Shown: one piece after another, positions 51,947 to 61,248 of the stretch
Position numbering within the stretch: position 1 is the stretch's first letter
Layout: each line of letters starts with the position of its first letter
Origin: CAWDMC01 sp963803295
Lineage (GTDB): Bacteria > Acidobacteriota > Terriglobia > UBA7540
Direction of reading: 5' to 3'
DNA length: 64,000 bases
Assembly: GCA_963803295.1 (NCBI GenBank)
Contig: CAWDMC010000011.1
Location: forward strand, 1 to 64,000
Notes under the pieces: model-generated
What the model was told of the DNA's origin: nothing
The model's input: only the letters and a program-made list of their open reading frames with translations
Database searches by the model: none
Program-made: the position numbers and the translations under genes

Positions 51947-53674
51947 TTACAGCACCGTCTCCCGAATCACCTCTTCGAGCGTCGTCATGCCCGCAGCCAC
52001 TTTGATCAAGCCGCTGCGGCGCAGCGTGATCATGCCTTCTTCGACCGCCCTGCGCTTCAGTTCGTAGGCCGAGGCACCCGAGAGGATCATGTTGTGAATC
52101 TCGTCCGAGACCTCCATCACCTCGTACAGTCCGACTCGCCCCTTGTAACCGCGTCCCCCGCAGGTATTGCAACCCTGTCCCTTCCACACCTCCACGCGTT
52201 CCGCTTCCCCCGGCGGGAAGCCGGCGCCGATGAGCGCTTCCGGAGCAACTTGCTCGCGACTCCGGCATTCCCAGCAGACGCGTCGCACCAAACGCTGAGC
52301 GCAGATCAGGTGCACCGAAGTCGCAACCAGAAAGGGCTCGATGCCCATATTCATCAGGCGCGAAATGGTTGAAGGCGCGTCGTTGGTGTGCAAGGTCGAA
52401 AGCACCAGGTGGCCGGTCAGAGCCGCCTTAATCGCCACTTCGGCGGTTTCAAAGTCGCGGATCTCGCCCACCAGAATGATGTTCGGGTCTTGCCGCAGAA
52501 ACGAGCGCAACGCCGTGGCAAAATTCAACCCGATCTGCTCTTTCATCTGGACTTGGTTGATGCCCGGCAACTGGAACTCCACCGGATCTTCCGCCGTGAT
52601 GATGTTCACCTCGGGCTTATTCAATTGAGAAATCGAGGAATAAAGGGTATTGGTCTTGCCGCTGCCGGTGGGGCCGGTGACCAGCACGATCCCATAGGGC
52701 TTGAAGATGGCCTTCTGAAATTTCGCGAGCGACTCCGGCTCGAACCCCAGCTTGGTCATGTCAAGACGAAGGTTCTCCTTGTCGAGCAGCCGCATGACCA
52801 CCTTCTCGCCGTGCAGCGTCGGCAACACCGAGACGCGGAAATCAAGCCCTTTCTTACGGCCGCCATGCATCAGCTTGATCATGATGCGGCCGTCCTGTGG
52901 CAGGCGCTTCTCCGAAATGTCGAGCTTAGCCATGATCTTCACGCGGCTGACAATCGCGTCGCGCAGCTTGAGCGGAGGACTCATGATGTTCTGCAAGATT
53001 CCATCGATGCGGAAGCGGACGCGGTATTCCTTTTCGTAAGGCTCCAGGTGTATGTCGCTGGCTCCGCGCTTCACGGCGTCGGTGAGCAGATAGTTCACCA
53101 AGCGAATCACGGGTGCTTCCTCTGCAGCCCGCTCGAGCGCCTCAAGGTTCAGCGACTGTTCGTCGTCGGCTTCAAGTTCGACACTCTCCGCGCCCTCCTC
53201 ATCAATGAAGCTGACCAGCCCTTCGATTTCCTTCTTGCGCTCAACATCCTCGATGCTGCCGAAATGCTTGTTGATCGCCTCTAGAATCGCCGTCTCGGGC
53301 GCCACCACCGGCTCGATACTGAAGCCGGTCATGAACTTGATCTGATCCATCGCAAAGACGTTCGACGGATCCCCCATGGCGAGGGTTAGGGAAGAGCCAG
53401 CCCGGCTCAACGGCAAAACGTGGTATTTCGCTGCTGTTTCGCGGGGTATAAGTTCCAGAACTTCGGGGTCGATCTGAAAGTACTCGAGATTGATCGAAGG
53501 CACCCCATATTGGCGAGAAAGGACCCCCATCAACTCGTCGTCTTGGATGAAGCCAAGACCCACCAACGCCATGCCCAGCCTACCGCCGTGCACTTTCTGG
53601 TGTTGCACGGCTTGATCAAGCTGCGCGGGAGAGATCAAGTGTTCCTTCAACAGGATTTCGCCGAGCTTTTCGCC
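51947..53674 (-). CDS. pilB: Type IV pilus extension ATPase PilB
   Basis: 575 residues from MGEKLGEILLKEHLISPAQL. An N-terminal MshEN/T2SSE domain (repeat-like LISPAQLDQAV and VPSINLEYFQIDPEVLELIP) precedes the ATPase: LVTGPTGSGKTNTLYSSI, DPNIILVGEIRDFETAEVAIKAA and LVLSTLHTNDAPSTI. The zinc tetracysteine CWEC ... CNTCGG is present. It powers pilus extension. A strong promoter lies just upstream, and the order is pilB-pilT-pilC-pilS. Confidence 0.94.
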   Translation of the reverse strand, partial: GEKLGEILLKEHLISPAQLDQAVQHQKVHGGRLGMALVGLGFIQDDELMGVLSRQYGVPSINLEYFQIDPEVLELIPRETAAKYHVLPLSRAGSSLTLAMGDPSNVFAMDQIKFMTGFSIEPVVAPETAILEAINKHFGSIEDVERKKEIEGLVSFIDEEGAESVELEADDEQSLNLEALERAAEEAPVIRLVNYLLTDAVKRGASDIHLEPYEKEYRVRFRIDGILQNIMSPPLKLRDAIVSRVKIMAKLDISEKRLPQDGRIMIKLMHGGRKKGLDFRVSVLPTLHGEKVVMRLLDKENLRLDMTKLGFEPESLAKFQKAIFKPYGIVLVTGPTGSGKTNTLYSSISQLNKPEVNIITAEDPVEFQLPGINQVQMKEQIGLNFATALRSFLRQDPNIILVGEIRDFETAEVAIKAALTGHLVLSTLHTNDAPSTISRLMNMGIEPFLVATSVHLICAQRLVRRVCWECRSREQVAPEALIGAGFPPGEAERVEVWKGQGCNTCGGRGYKGRVGLYEVMEVSDEIHNMILSGASAYELKRRAVEEGMITLRRSGLIKVAAGMTTLEEVIRETVL

Positions 53675-53779
53675 CATCAGAAGAAACTCCGGCCGGCAAA
53701 CCAACAAGATCGCTCAAGGCCTGGGAAGGAGATAACTGGCTAAGACCATCCAGTCAGGCTGGGAGATAATCTCCTCTAC

Positions 53780-53808
53780 ATTGTAGATAACTCTCGGGTT
53801 AATGTCAA
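53780..53808 (-). promoter_or_regulatory. Consensus-like sigma-70 promoter of the pil operon
   Basis: On the minus strand TTGACA (53808-53803) and TACAAT (53785-53780) are exactly 17 bp apart. Transcription would start near 53773, about 100 bp before the pilB start at 53674. It is the cleanest promoter match in the window. Confidence 0.75.
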
Positions 53809-53909
53809 TACAGTACAGTCCAAGTCTTCAGTTAAGGCCCACCACCCACGCCGATTGGACCTGTATCCTTCGGACTTCAGGCTCTCATTTCCTCCCGTGG
53901 CACCCTGTC

Positions 53910-53939
53910 TTGACTTTCGTCAGATCAAGGGCATAACTT
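53910..53939 (+). promoter_or_regulatory. Possible plus-strand promoter ahead of the HhH-GPD relic and ntrY
   Basis: TTGACT (53910-53915), an 18-bp spacer and TAACTT (53934-53939). The -10 is weak. Confidence 0.3.
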
Positions 53940-54045
53940 GAGTTGTCGGCATAATGACGGCTGTCAGCCGGATTCGAGGATTCGGAGGAACCAAGCGGCC
54001 CATAAATGCGGATAAGGCCCAACGGTTCTCGCTCCGGAAGACCGA

Positions 54046-54441
54046 GGCGATCCCCTGGTTCGATTTTTCGAGCTGCTGCTGGACCGCCTCGGCGCGCAGC
54101 ACTGGTGGCCGGCCGAAACGATCCTTGAGGTCAATGTGGGCGCGATTCTCGTGCAGAATACAGCCTGGAAGAATGCCGACCGGGCCGTTGCGGGTCTGCG
54201 CACTGGGGGAATGCTCTCGCTGGAATGCCTTAGGAAGGCCAGCGCTGCGGAAATCGAGCAAGCGGTCCGGCCTGCCGGTTTTTATCGCCAGAAGGCTCTG
54301 ACCATCCGCACCTTCCTCGCCTGGCTGGATCGAGAATGTGAAGGCCAGTTCCGCAGCTGTGCGCCCTTACGGGCCGCGGCCGTAACGCTCCTTGTTGATC
54401 TTGGATGTTGGGTTCTCGTCGATGAACTCACCTGCTTCTAA
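54046..54441 (+). pseudogene. Relic of an HhH-GPD (endonuclease III-like) DNA repair gene
   Basis: The frame reads PLVRFFELLLDRLGAQHWWP, then AETILEVNVGAILVQNTAWK and a GFYRQKALTIRTFLAWLDRE ending. This is the core of an HhH-GPD base-excision protein of the type whose members read QHWWPAET and VGAILTQNTAW. No ATG, GTG or TTG lies in frame before the core. After CEGQ the family continues with the helix-hairpin-helix and the catalytic aspartate, and neither is found in any frame. The gene is truncated at both ends and overlaps the start of the next gene. Non-functional as given. Confidence 0.6.
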
Positions 54442-56674
54442 TCCGCCCTCGAAACGACGGACCATTATTGTCGCACTCTCCGTCATCGTGCCGGTGTTGC
54501 TGATCATCGCCTGGAGCCAAGCGTCATTTGATTTGACATTCATTCAGCCGGCCGACGCACAGCAGACCTTCGTTCTGCTGGCCCTCTCCGCCCTTGTTTT
54601 CCTGGCATTTGTGATTTTCGCCCTGATCCTGCTGCGCATGCTGCTTAAGCTCTATGTGGAGCGACGGCAGCAGGTGCTGGGATCGCGCTTTAAGACTCGA
54701 ATGCTAGCAGCGTCGTTTGCGCTTTCGCTGGTACCGGTTTGTTTTCTTCTGATTTTCGCCTACGGACTTCTGAACCGTAGCATCGACAAGTGGTTTGGCA
54801 CGCCGTTCGATGCCGTCCGTCGTGATGCAGGCGCTATCGTCGAGCAGCTCCGTGCCTTGGCAGAGCAGCGAGCTCTGCATTCAGCCCTTCGTCTGGCCTC
54901 GGTTCCCGAGGTGGAGCAGGCGCTGGCTAAGAATGACCGAGCGGCTACGGAACACGTGCTAGCGCGCTATATCAGCACCAGCGAGGAGCTGCAATCCGCC
55001 TTATGTTTCGATCCAAAGGGAAATCTGGTGGGACGCGCCGGCGCCGCCCGACCGGCAGCGTCTGAGATCCTTGCGATGTTTCCAGAGATCAGAAACGGCC
55101 AAGTTCCCAGTCGGGGCCTCTTTAGGGAGTGGGCTCCGAACGATGCTGAGATGTATATCGGAGTCGAGCCCGTTTTCAGCGACAACGGACAATTGGTCGG
55201 CACCGTCGTTACGGCGCGGCGGCTGCACCTGAATGTGACGCGGATCACCGACGATATCCAACGAGAAGCGGCGCGTTATGATGAGCTAAATCGCGAACGC
55301 AAGATTGTGCGCCTGAACTACCTGTTGATCCTGGGACTGGTGGCCCTGCTCACGTTGTTCGTGGCCACTTGGCTCGCGCTTTTCCTCTCGAAGCAAGTAA
55401 CGCTACCGATACAGGCGCTGGCTGAAGGCGCTCATCAGGTCTCCAAGGGCAATCTGGGGCACCAGGTGGCGGCCTCCGGCTCGGGCGAGCTCCGCGCTCT
55501 GATTCGTTCGTTCAACGAGATGACCCGCCAACTCCAGGAAAATCGCGCCGCCCTCGAGCGCGCCGCCAAGGACCTGCAGCGGGCTAATCGGGAGCTCGAA
55601 GAGCGTGGCAATACGATGGAGGCGATTCTGGAGAACATCCCGACTGGCGTGATCTCCTTTGACCCACAGGGGCAGGTCACACGTCTAAACTCTACGGTGA
55701 CGCGCCTCTTCAGCCGGTCCGGCGCGGAGCCGCCGCGCAAGCTCACCGATTTGTTCTCCACTGAGGAAGCTCGGGAGGTTGCCGTGTTGTTCCGTCGCGC
55801 CGCGCGGCAGGGCGTGGTGGCGCAACAGATGGAAATCAACCTGGGCAGCCGCCGGGCCTCCGTGGCCCTAACCATTTCTTCCATTCGCGGCCGCCAAGGC
55901 ATGGTGGGCACCCTTCTGGTCATCGAGGATCTCACTGAACTCCTGCGGGCCCAGCGCTCCGCCGCCTGGCGCGAAGTGGCGCGGCGGCTCGCCCACGAAA
56001 TCAAGAATCCGCTCACGCCCATTCAGCTCTCTGCCGAACGCATCAGGCGCCTGATGGAACGTGCGGGGTCTGCCGAGGTGACGGTCAGTCTCAAAGAGAC
56101 CGTGAAAGAGGGCGCCACTCTCATCGGGCGCGAAGTGGACACGCTTAAGACCCTGGTAAACGAGTTCTCCGAATTCGCCCGCTTCCCCTCTTCTCAGCCT
56201 GTGCCCTCGAACCTCAACGCCGTAGTGACCAACGCCCTGCAAGTCTTCGACGGTCGCCTTACCGGCATCGCCGTGCACCGCGACCTTACCCCCGATCTTC
56301 CGCAAGTTCAGGTGGATCCCGTTCAGATGAAGCGCGTGCTCATCAACCTGATCGACAACGCGGCCGAGGCGCTCGAACAATCCGCAGTGCGCGAGATCTG
56401 GATCCGTACCGCTCTCGATTCTGAGCGTGAGGTCGTGGAGGTCATCGTTGCTGACAGCGGTCCCGGCGTGGCACCGGACGTCAAGGAGAGATTGTTTCTG
56501 CCTTACTTCTCAACCAAGCATCGTGGCACTGGCCTCGGCCTCGCCATCGCCAGCCACATCGTGGCCGAGCATAAGGGCATTCTCCGGGTGGAAGATAACC
56601 GGCCCACCGGTAGCCAGTTTATTATTGAGCTTCCGCTCGCCGCCGACACCCAGCGGATCCCGGTCCCAGGATAG
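54422..56674 (+). CDS. NtrY-type sensor histidine kinase
   Basis: About 750 residues from ATG 54422. Two to three N-terminal membrane helices (TIIVALSVIVPVLLIIAW, FVLLALSALVFLAFVIFALI) and an extracytoplasmic sensing segment are followed by HAMP (LSKQVTLPIQALAEGAHQVS), PAS and kinase domains (RRLAHEIKNPLTPIQLSAER; VADSGPGVAPDV; GTGLGLAIASHIV). It resembles NtrY, the nitrogen-related sensor paired with NtrX. No NtrX gene follows in the window. The N-terminal extension up to 54392 is less likely. Confidence 0.85.
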   Translation: MNSPASNPPSKRRTIIVALSVIVPVLLIIAWSQASFDLTFIQPADAQQTFVLLALSALVFLAFVIFALILLRMLLKLYVERRQQVLGSRFKTRMLAASFALSLVPVCFLLIFAYGLLNRSIDKWFGTPFDAVRRDAGAIVEQLRALAEQRALHSALRLASVPEVEQALAKNDRAATEHVLARYISTSEELQSALCFDPKGNLVGRAGAARPAASEILAMFPEIRNGQVPSRGLFREWAPNDAEMYIGVEPVFSDNGQLVGTVVTARRLHLNVTRITDDIQREAARYDELNRERKIVRLNYLLILGLVALLTLFVATWLALFLSKQVTLPIQALAEGAHQVSKGNLGHQVAASGSGELRALIRSFNEMTRQLQENRAALERAAKDLQRANRELEERGNTMEAILENIPTGVISFDPQGQVTRLNSTVTRLFSRSGAEPPRKLTDLFSTEEAREVAVLFRRAARQGVVAQQMEINLGSRRASVALTISSIRGRQGMVGTLLVIEDLTELLRAQRSAAWREVARRLAHEIKNPLTPIQLSAERIRRLMERAGSAEVTVSLKETVKEGATLIGREVDTLKTLVNEFSEFARFPSSQPVPSNLNAVVTNALQVFDGRLTGIAVHRDLTPDLPQVQVDPVQMKRVLINLIDNAAEALEQSAVREIWIRTALDSEREVVEVIVADSGPGVAPDVKERLFLPYFSTKHRGTGLGLAIASHIVAEHKGILRVEDNRPTGSQFIIELPLAADTQRIPVPG

Positions 56675-56855
56675 CCCGAGCACACCCGGACCGAAACCCC
56701 GTTTCAGGAGAGCACCATCATCCGCAGGGTGTCCACCAAGGAGTAGTGTACTGGAAGTGAACTGGGAGTACTGCCCGTTTTCCAAGTGCGGATTTGGATG
56801 CTATACTTCAGCGGTACCCGGTTACATTGACGTCGCCAAAACGCCTGGAGGATCA

Positions 56856-57845
56856 ATGAGGGAAAGCCTCGTGATGGTCGTCGGTGTGCTTCTACCCGGC
56901 CTGTTCCTAGCCTCGGGTCGTAGCGCCTCGGGCCAAGAAGTCGAGCTACGACAGCAGGCGGTTCAACTACTGGAGCGAGCCAATGAGGTGAGCACTTCTC
57001 CAAAACTGCCCAATCTCGAGCGGACGGTTAGCTTCCGCGCTTTCAACTCCGCTGACGCTCAGGAGGGTGAATTCACGCGAGTCGTAGTCCAAGGGACCGG
57101 TCTACGCGACGCGTTCACTTTCGGGAACTACCACGTGGTGAATATTGCGAGCGAAGGACATTTCGCCACTACCCGCAGTCAGCCCGTAGCTACGCCTCCC
57201 GAGATTCTGCTACTCATGAGGCTCACGCCAATTTACCTGGTTCGCTTCGATCACGAGGACGTGATCCACTCGATTTTCGACAGCGCCGTGAACGGGCGGG
57301 CACTCCACTGCATACAGTTCGAAACCGTCCACGGCCAGAAGAGTGATGACAATCAGCTTTGCGTCGACTCTGCCAACGGAACCCTGGTGACCTACAGACT
57401 CGGGAACGAGAGCATCGAAAACAGCGACTTCTTCGCTTTCGCCGGATCGCTCATTCCCGGCAAAATAAGCTATGCCGTTGGGGGTCTCCCAAAACTGGAG
57501 ATATCGCAGACGATGACGGTACTCAACGAGGTCACTCCCAACGTGTTGGCGGCTCCACCCAACGCGCACATGTGGCGGAACTGCACGACCTTCCGTCGCG
57601 CCTTTGGACAATCCATGCCCCAACCTAAGGCAGGCAATGGCACAGGAGAATCGGAGGTCGTACTTCGTGGCGTGATCGGCGCCGACGGCAAAGTGCAAGG
57701 TGCGATCGTGCAAAGCTCCGAGCGTCCCGACCTGGAACCTGAAGCCTTGACGCTCGTCCAGCAATGGGTCTTCACGCCTGCGATGTGTGACGGCAAATCG
57801 AGCGCCACGGAGGCGAGCTTCACCCTGCATTTTGAAGGTCGTTAG
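56856..57845 (+). CDS. Secreted protein with TonB-like C-terminal domain
   Basis: 329 residues from ATG 56856 behind CTGGAGGA. A signal peptide (LVMVVGVLLPGLFLASGRSASG) leads a domain of unknown type. The last ~90 residues (SEVVLRGVIGADGKVQGAIV ... LEPEALTLVQQWVFTPAMCDG) are a TonB C-terminal fold as found in secreted acidobacterial proteins. It lacks the usual N-terminal TonB membrane anchor and proline-rich linker, so it may act as a free domain. The gene is 181 bp after the NtrY gene. The role is unknown. Confidence 0.7.
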   Translation: MRESLVMVVGVLLPGLFLASGRSASGQEVELRQQAVQLLERANEVSTSPKLPNLERTVSFRAFNSADAQEGEFTRVVVQGTGLRDAFTFGNYHVVNIASEGHFATTRSQPVATPPEILLLMRLTPIYLVRFDHEDVIHSIFDSAVNGRALHCIQFETVHGQKSDDNQLCVDSANGTLVTYRLGNESIENSDFFAFAGSLIPGKISYAVGGLPKLEISQTMTVLNEVTPNVLAAPPNAHMWRNCTTFRRAFGQSMPQPKAGNGTGESEVVLRGVIGADGKVQGAIVQSSERPDLEPEALTLVQQWVFTPAMCDGKSSATEASFTLHFEGR

Positions 57846-57911
57846 CCGCTTGCGAAACTCGCTGCACCCAAAGCAGAACGATCAGTTACGGGCGGTATTA
57901 TCGAGGCTTCC

Positions 57912-58343
57912 TTAACGCACGCCTTTGCTATTGATAAATGGCGAGTACTTCTTATCGGAGCCCATGATGTGGTTCTTCAGCCAATCCTTCAGGAAATCCA
58001 ATATCCCCATAGAAAGCATCGCCTTGCCCGCTACGAATTCCTTCTGAAACTGCAAAACCTTCGCCGTCAGGCGCTCGTGCTCCACTTTGTGACCCGCGAG
58101 TTCGGGATAACCCTGGGCCTGCAGCATTATCTCTTCGGTCATGAAGTGGGTTCTGGTGTAGCTGACAAGTTGAGAAAGAATACCGGAAAGCACATCCTTG
58201 CCGTGACCCGATAGCATCGCCACGTGCAATTCATTGACCAGCCTGACCAGTCCTTTGTGCTGATCATCAATGTGCTTGATGTTGACGCTGTATTCGTTCT
58301 TCCAAGGCATGAGCTCGGGCTTGGCAGCGGTCGCGATTGGCAT
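57912..58343 (-). CDS. Bacteriohemerythrin
   Basis: 143 residues. The non-haem diiron ligands are visible: HIDDQHKGLVRLVNELH, HFMTEEIMLQAQGYPELAGHKVEHERL and a final NHIMGSDKKY. Hemerythrins bind oxygen reversibly and serve in oxygen sensing, delivery or protection. The residues match the H/HxxxE/HxxxH/HxxxxD pattern, so it should bind iron. It is a single-domain form with no signal peptide. It is convergent with the preceding gene. Confidence 0.9.
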   Translation of the reverse strand: MPIATAAKPELMPWKNEYSVNIKHIDDQHKGLVRLVNELHVAMLSGHGKDVLSGILSQLVSYTRTHFMTEEIMLQAQGYPELAGHKVEHERLTAKVLQFQKEFVAGKAMLSMGILDFLKDWLKNHIMGSDKKYSPFINSKGVR

Positions 58344-58454
58344 GAGTGGTCTCCTAAATTAGAGTTGTATATATTGGCCCGATCAGGACAGCCAACTCAG
58401 TGTTATCGGCTCAGGTGAAAAACTCTTTAAAAAAGGGGGATTCGAAGGGCGTGC

Positions 58455-59273
58455 TTACAACTCGCGAATAAAGGCTCCCAAGTCACGCAGGCGTCGCGCC
58501 AGTGGCGTGAACTGGCGCAGCGGTAAGGCATTCGAACCGTCCGATAGCGCCTTGGCCGGTTTGTCATGCACTTCCATGAAAACACCGTTTGCTCCCGCGG
58601 CGACTCCAGCACGCGCGAGCGTCTCGATGAACTGCGGCTGCCCGCCGCTTTTTGTGCCTTCGCCGCCCGGCAACTGCAAGGCGTGGGTCACATCGAGGAT
58701 CACGGGATAGCCGACCTCACGCATCACGGCGATACCGCGCATATCCACGACCAGGTTGTTGTATCCAAAGGAAGCCCCACGCTCGGTGACGAGTATTCGC
58801 TTGTTGCCGGTGCTCGCCACTTTCTCCAAGGCATGGCGCACATCCCAGGGCGAAAGGAATTGCCCCTTCTTAATGTTCACGGCCGCTCCGGATTTCCCGG
58901 CCTCTATCAGCAGGTCCGTCTGGCGCGAGAGGAAAGCCGGAATCTGGATCACGTCGCACACCTCGGCCGCCGGCCCCACTTGTCCGGGCTCGTGGACGTC
59001 GGTGAGCACGGGCACGCCAAACTGCTTCTTAATGCGAGCCAGTATCTTAAGCCCCTTCAGTAACCCTGGACCGCGAAATGCGCGAATCGAGGTGCGATTC
59101 GCCTTGTCGTAAGAAGCCTTGAAAATGAAGGGGATGCGCAGCTCGCGTGCTGCCAGGCTCAGGCACTCCGCCATCTTGAGGGCGTGCCGCTCACTCTCGA
59201 CCACGCAGGGACCGGCGATGAGGAAGAGCGGAGTCTCCTGGCCGAATGTGATTTCCCCGATGGTGAAATTCAT
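58455..59273 (-). CDS. kdsA: 3-deoxy-8-phosphooctulonate (KDO-8-P) synthase
   Basis: 272 residues of the DAHP/KDO8P synthase fold. IAGPCVVESERH carries the cysteine found in metal-dependent KdsA enzymes (the E. coli form has Asn there). Other signatures are FKASYDKANRTSIRAFRGPGL, PVLTDVHEPGQV and VTERGASFGYNNLVVDM. It condenses phosphoenolpyruvate with arabinose-5-phosphate, an early step to KDO, the lipopolysaccharide core sugar. It lies 107 bp after pyrG, a frequent neighbour in bacteria, and is probably in one operon with it. Confidence 0.93.
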   Translation of the reverse strand: MNFTIGEITFGQETPLFLIAGPCVVESERHALKMAECLSLAARELRIPFIFKASYDKANRTSIRAFRGPGLLKGLKILARIKKQFGVPVLTDVHEPGQVGPAAEVCDVIQIPAFLSRQTDLLIEAGKSGAAVNIKKGQFLSPWDVRHALEKVASTGNKRILVTERGASFGYNNLVVDMRGIAVMREVGYPVILDVTHALQLPGGEGTKSGGQPQFIETLARAGVAAGANGVFMEVHDKPAKALSDGSNALPLRQFTPLARRLRDLGAFIREL

Positions 59274-59380
59274 GATTCAAAGAGGCAAGGCGAAGGCTGA
59301 AGTGTAATTGCGTCGGGCTCGCTCCAAACGCTCCGCTCTCACGCCCCACCCTCTTGTCCGTTGCCTCTGCTCTCCTTTTA

Positions 59381-61027
59381 CTACACCACCGCCTTCACTG
59401 CCACCGACTCCCGGCTGTCCAACAGGCGACCCTGCCGATACTGGATTCCCGCTTTGACAAACGCCGCGAACAGCGGATGCGGATCAAGCGGACGCGACTT
59501 GAACTCAGGATGGAACTGGCAGCCGAGGAACCAGGGATGGTCCCTGATCTCGACGATTTCCACATAGGTCCCATCGGGTGTGTCACCCGTAATGGCGAGG
59601 CCGTTCGAGACCAGCACCTGTTCGTATTCACGATTGAACTCGTAGCGGTGGCGGTGGCGCTCGGAAATTTCGGTCGACCCGTACGCTTGCTGGGCGAACG
59701 ACCCTGGTTTCAAACGGGCAGTCCAGGCGCCCAGGCGCATGGTGCCGCCGAGCTCGTCCACACCGCGCAGCTCCCGCAATTTATAGATCACCCGGTGGGT
59801 GGTGTTTGAGTCAAACTCGCTGCTATTGGCGTCGGCAAGACCGCAAACGTTGCGCGCGAACTCGATCACGGCGCACTGCATGCCTAGGCATATCCCGAAA
59901 TAGGGTACCTTGTGCGTGCGGGCGAACTCGATGCACCGCAGCATGCCCGGAATACCCCGGTTGCCAAACCCCCCCGGCACCAGGAAAGCGTCGTATCCTT
60001 CGAGCTGAGATTGCCAGCCCTCCACCTCCAAACCCTCCGCTTCCAGCCAATGAACATTCACCTTCACATTGTTGCCCAGACCAGCGTGGCAGAGAGCTTC
60101 ATGCAAGCTCTTGTATGAGTCCTGATACTCGACATACTTGCCCACAATCGCAATTGAGACTTCGCCTCGCGGGTGGTGAAGCCGATCCACCAGATCCTGC
60201 CACCGTTCCATGTGCCGGTCGCCTGCGGGAAGCTTCAGACAACCCACGATCTGTTCGTCCAGTCCTTCACCCGCGAGCACCAGAGGCACCTCGTAAATGT
60301 GCTTGACGTCTTTGGCTGTGATCACCGCCTCTTCAGGAACACTACAGAATAAGGCGATCTTGGCCTTTAAATCCTCGGACAGATAGCGGTCGGTGCGGCA
60401 CAACAGAATGTCGGGCTGGATGCCGATCTCGCGTAACTCCTTCACCGAATGCTGGGTCGGCTTGGTCTTGAGCTCGCCTGACGCTCCGATGAACGGCACC
60501 AGCGTGAGATGCACGAAAACCACGTTCTCGCGGCCCAACTCCTGGCGCATCTGGCGGATCGCTTCGAGAAAGGGCAGCGACTCAATGTCGCCCACGGTGC
60601 CCCCAACCTCCACAATAGCAACATCCACGTCTTTCGAGATCTTGCGGATAGCATCCTTGATTTCGTTCGTCACGTGCGGAATCACCTGCACCGTCTTGCC
60701 CAGGTAGTCCCCGCGGCGTTCCTTGGTAATAATGCGCTCGTAGATGCGACCGGCGGTGCAGTTGTTATCGCGGAGCATACGCGCGTGGGTAAAGCGCTCA
60801 TAGTGCCCCAAATCAAGGTCAGTCTCTGCGCCATCGTCGGTGACGAACACTTCACCGTGCTGGAAAGGACTCATCGTGCCGGGGTCCACGTTAAGGTAGG
60901 GGTCGAACTTCATCAGGGTCACCTTCAGACCCCGCGCTTCCAGCAGACAACCCATCGAGGCGGAAGCCAGCCCCTTGCCTAGCGAGCTGACCACACCTCC
61001 GGTTACAAAGATGTATTTGGCACCCAT
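59381..61027 (-). CDS. pyrG: CTP synthase
   Basis: 548 residues, full length. The synthetase domain starts MGAKYIFVTGGVVSSLGKGLASASMGCLLEARG (ATP loop). The C-terminal amidotransferase carries the nucleophile cysteine in FGICLGMQCAVIEFARNV and the His-Glu pair in GCQFHPEFKSRPL. It makes CTP from UTP and glutamine. It is the first gene of the pyrG-kdsA pair on the minus strand. Confidence 0.95.
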   Translation of the reverse strand: MGAKYIFVTGGVVSSLGKGLASASMGCLLEARGLKVTLMKFDPYLNVDPGTMSPFQHGEVFVTDDGAETDLDLGHYERFTHARMLRDNNCTAGRIYERIITKERRGDYLGKTVQVIPHVTNEIKDAIRKISKDVDVAIVEVGGTVGDIESLPFLEAIRQMRQELGRENVVFVHLTLVPFIGASGELKTKPTQHSVKELREIGIQPDILLCRTDRYLSEDLKAKIALFCSVPEEAVITAKDVKHIYEVPLVLAGEGLDEQIVGCLKLPAGDRHMERWQDLVDRLHHPRGEVSIAIVGKYVEYQDSYKSLHEALCHAGLGNNVKVNVHWLEAEGLEVEGWQSQLEGYDAFLVPGGFGNRGIPGMLRCIEFARTHKVPYFGICLGMQCAVIEFARNVCGLADANSSEFDSNTTHRVIYKLRELRGVDELGGTMRLGAWTARLKPGSFAQQAYGSTEISERHRHRYEFNREYEQVLVSNGLAITGDTPDGTYVEIVEIRDHPWFLGCQFHPEFKSRPLDPHPLFAAFVKAGIQYRQGRLLDSRESVAVKAVV

Positions 61028-61248
61028 ACGCCTCCTCGATAAAGTTGTCGGATTGGATAGTAATCAACAAAAAATACCGCCCTGGTCGCGATCCCAGGTG
61101 GAGACTTAAGCACACTTCAAAATAGAATGTACCGAATTTGGTTCAGGAAGGAGAGTTTCGGTACGAACGATTATCGGATGAGGTCCGCGACTTTGTCAAC
61201 GACTTCGGCTTTTTCGTCTTTTCCCCTTCCCAGGCCTTCTCTATGGTG

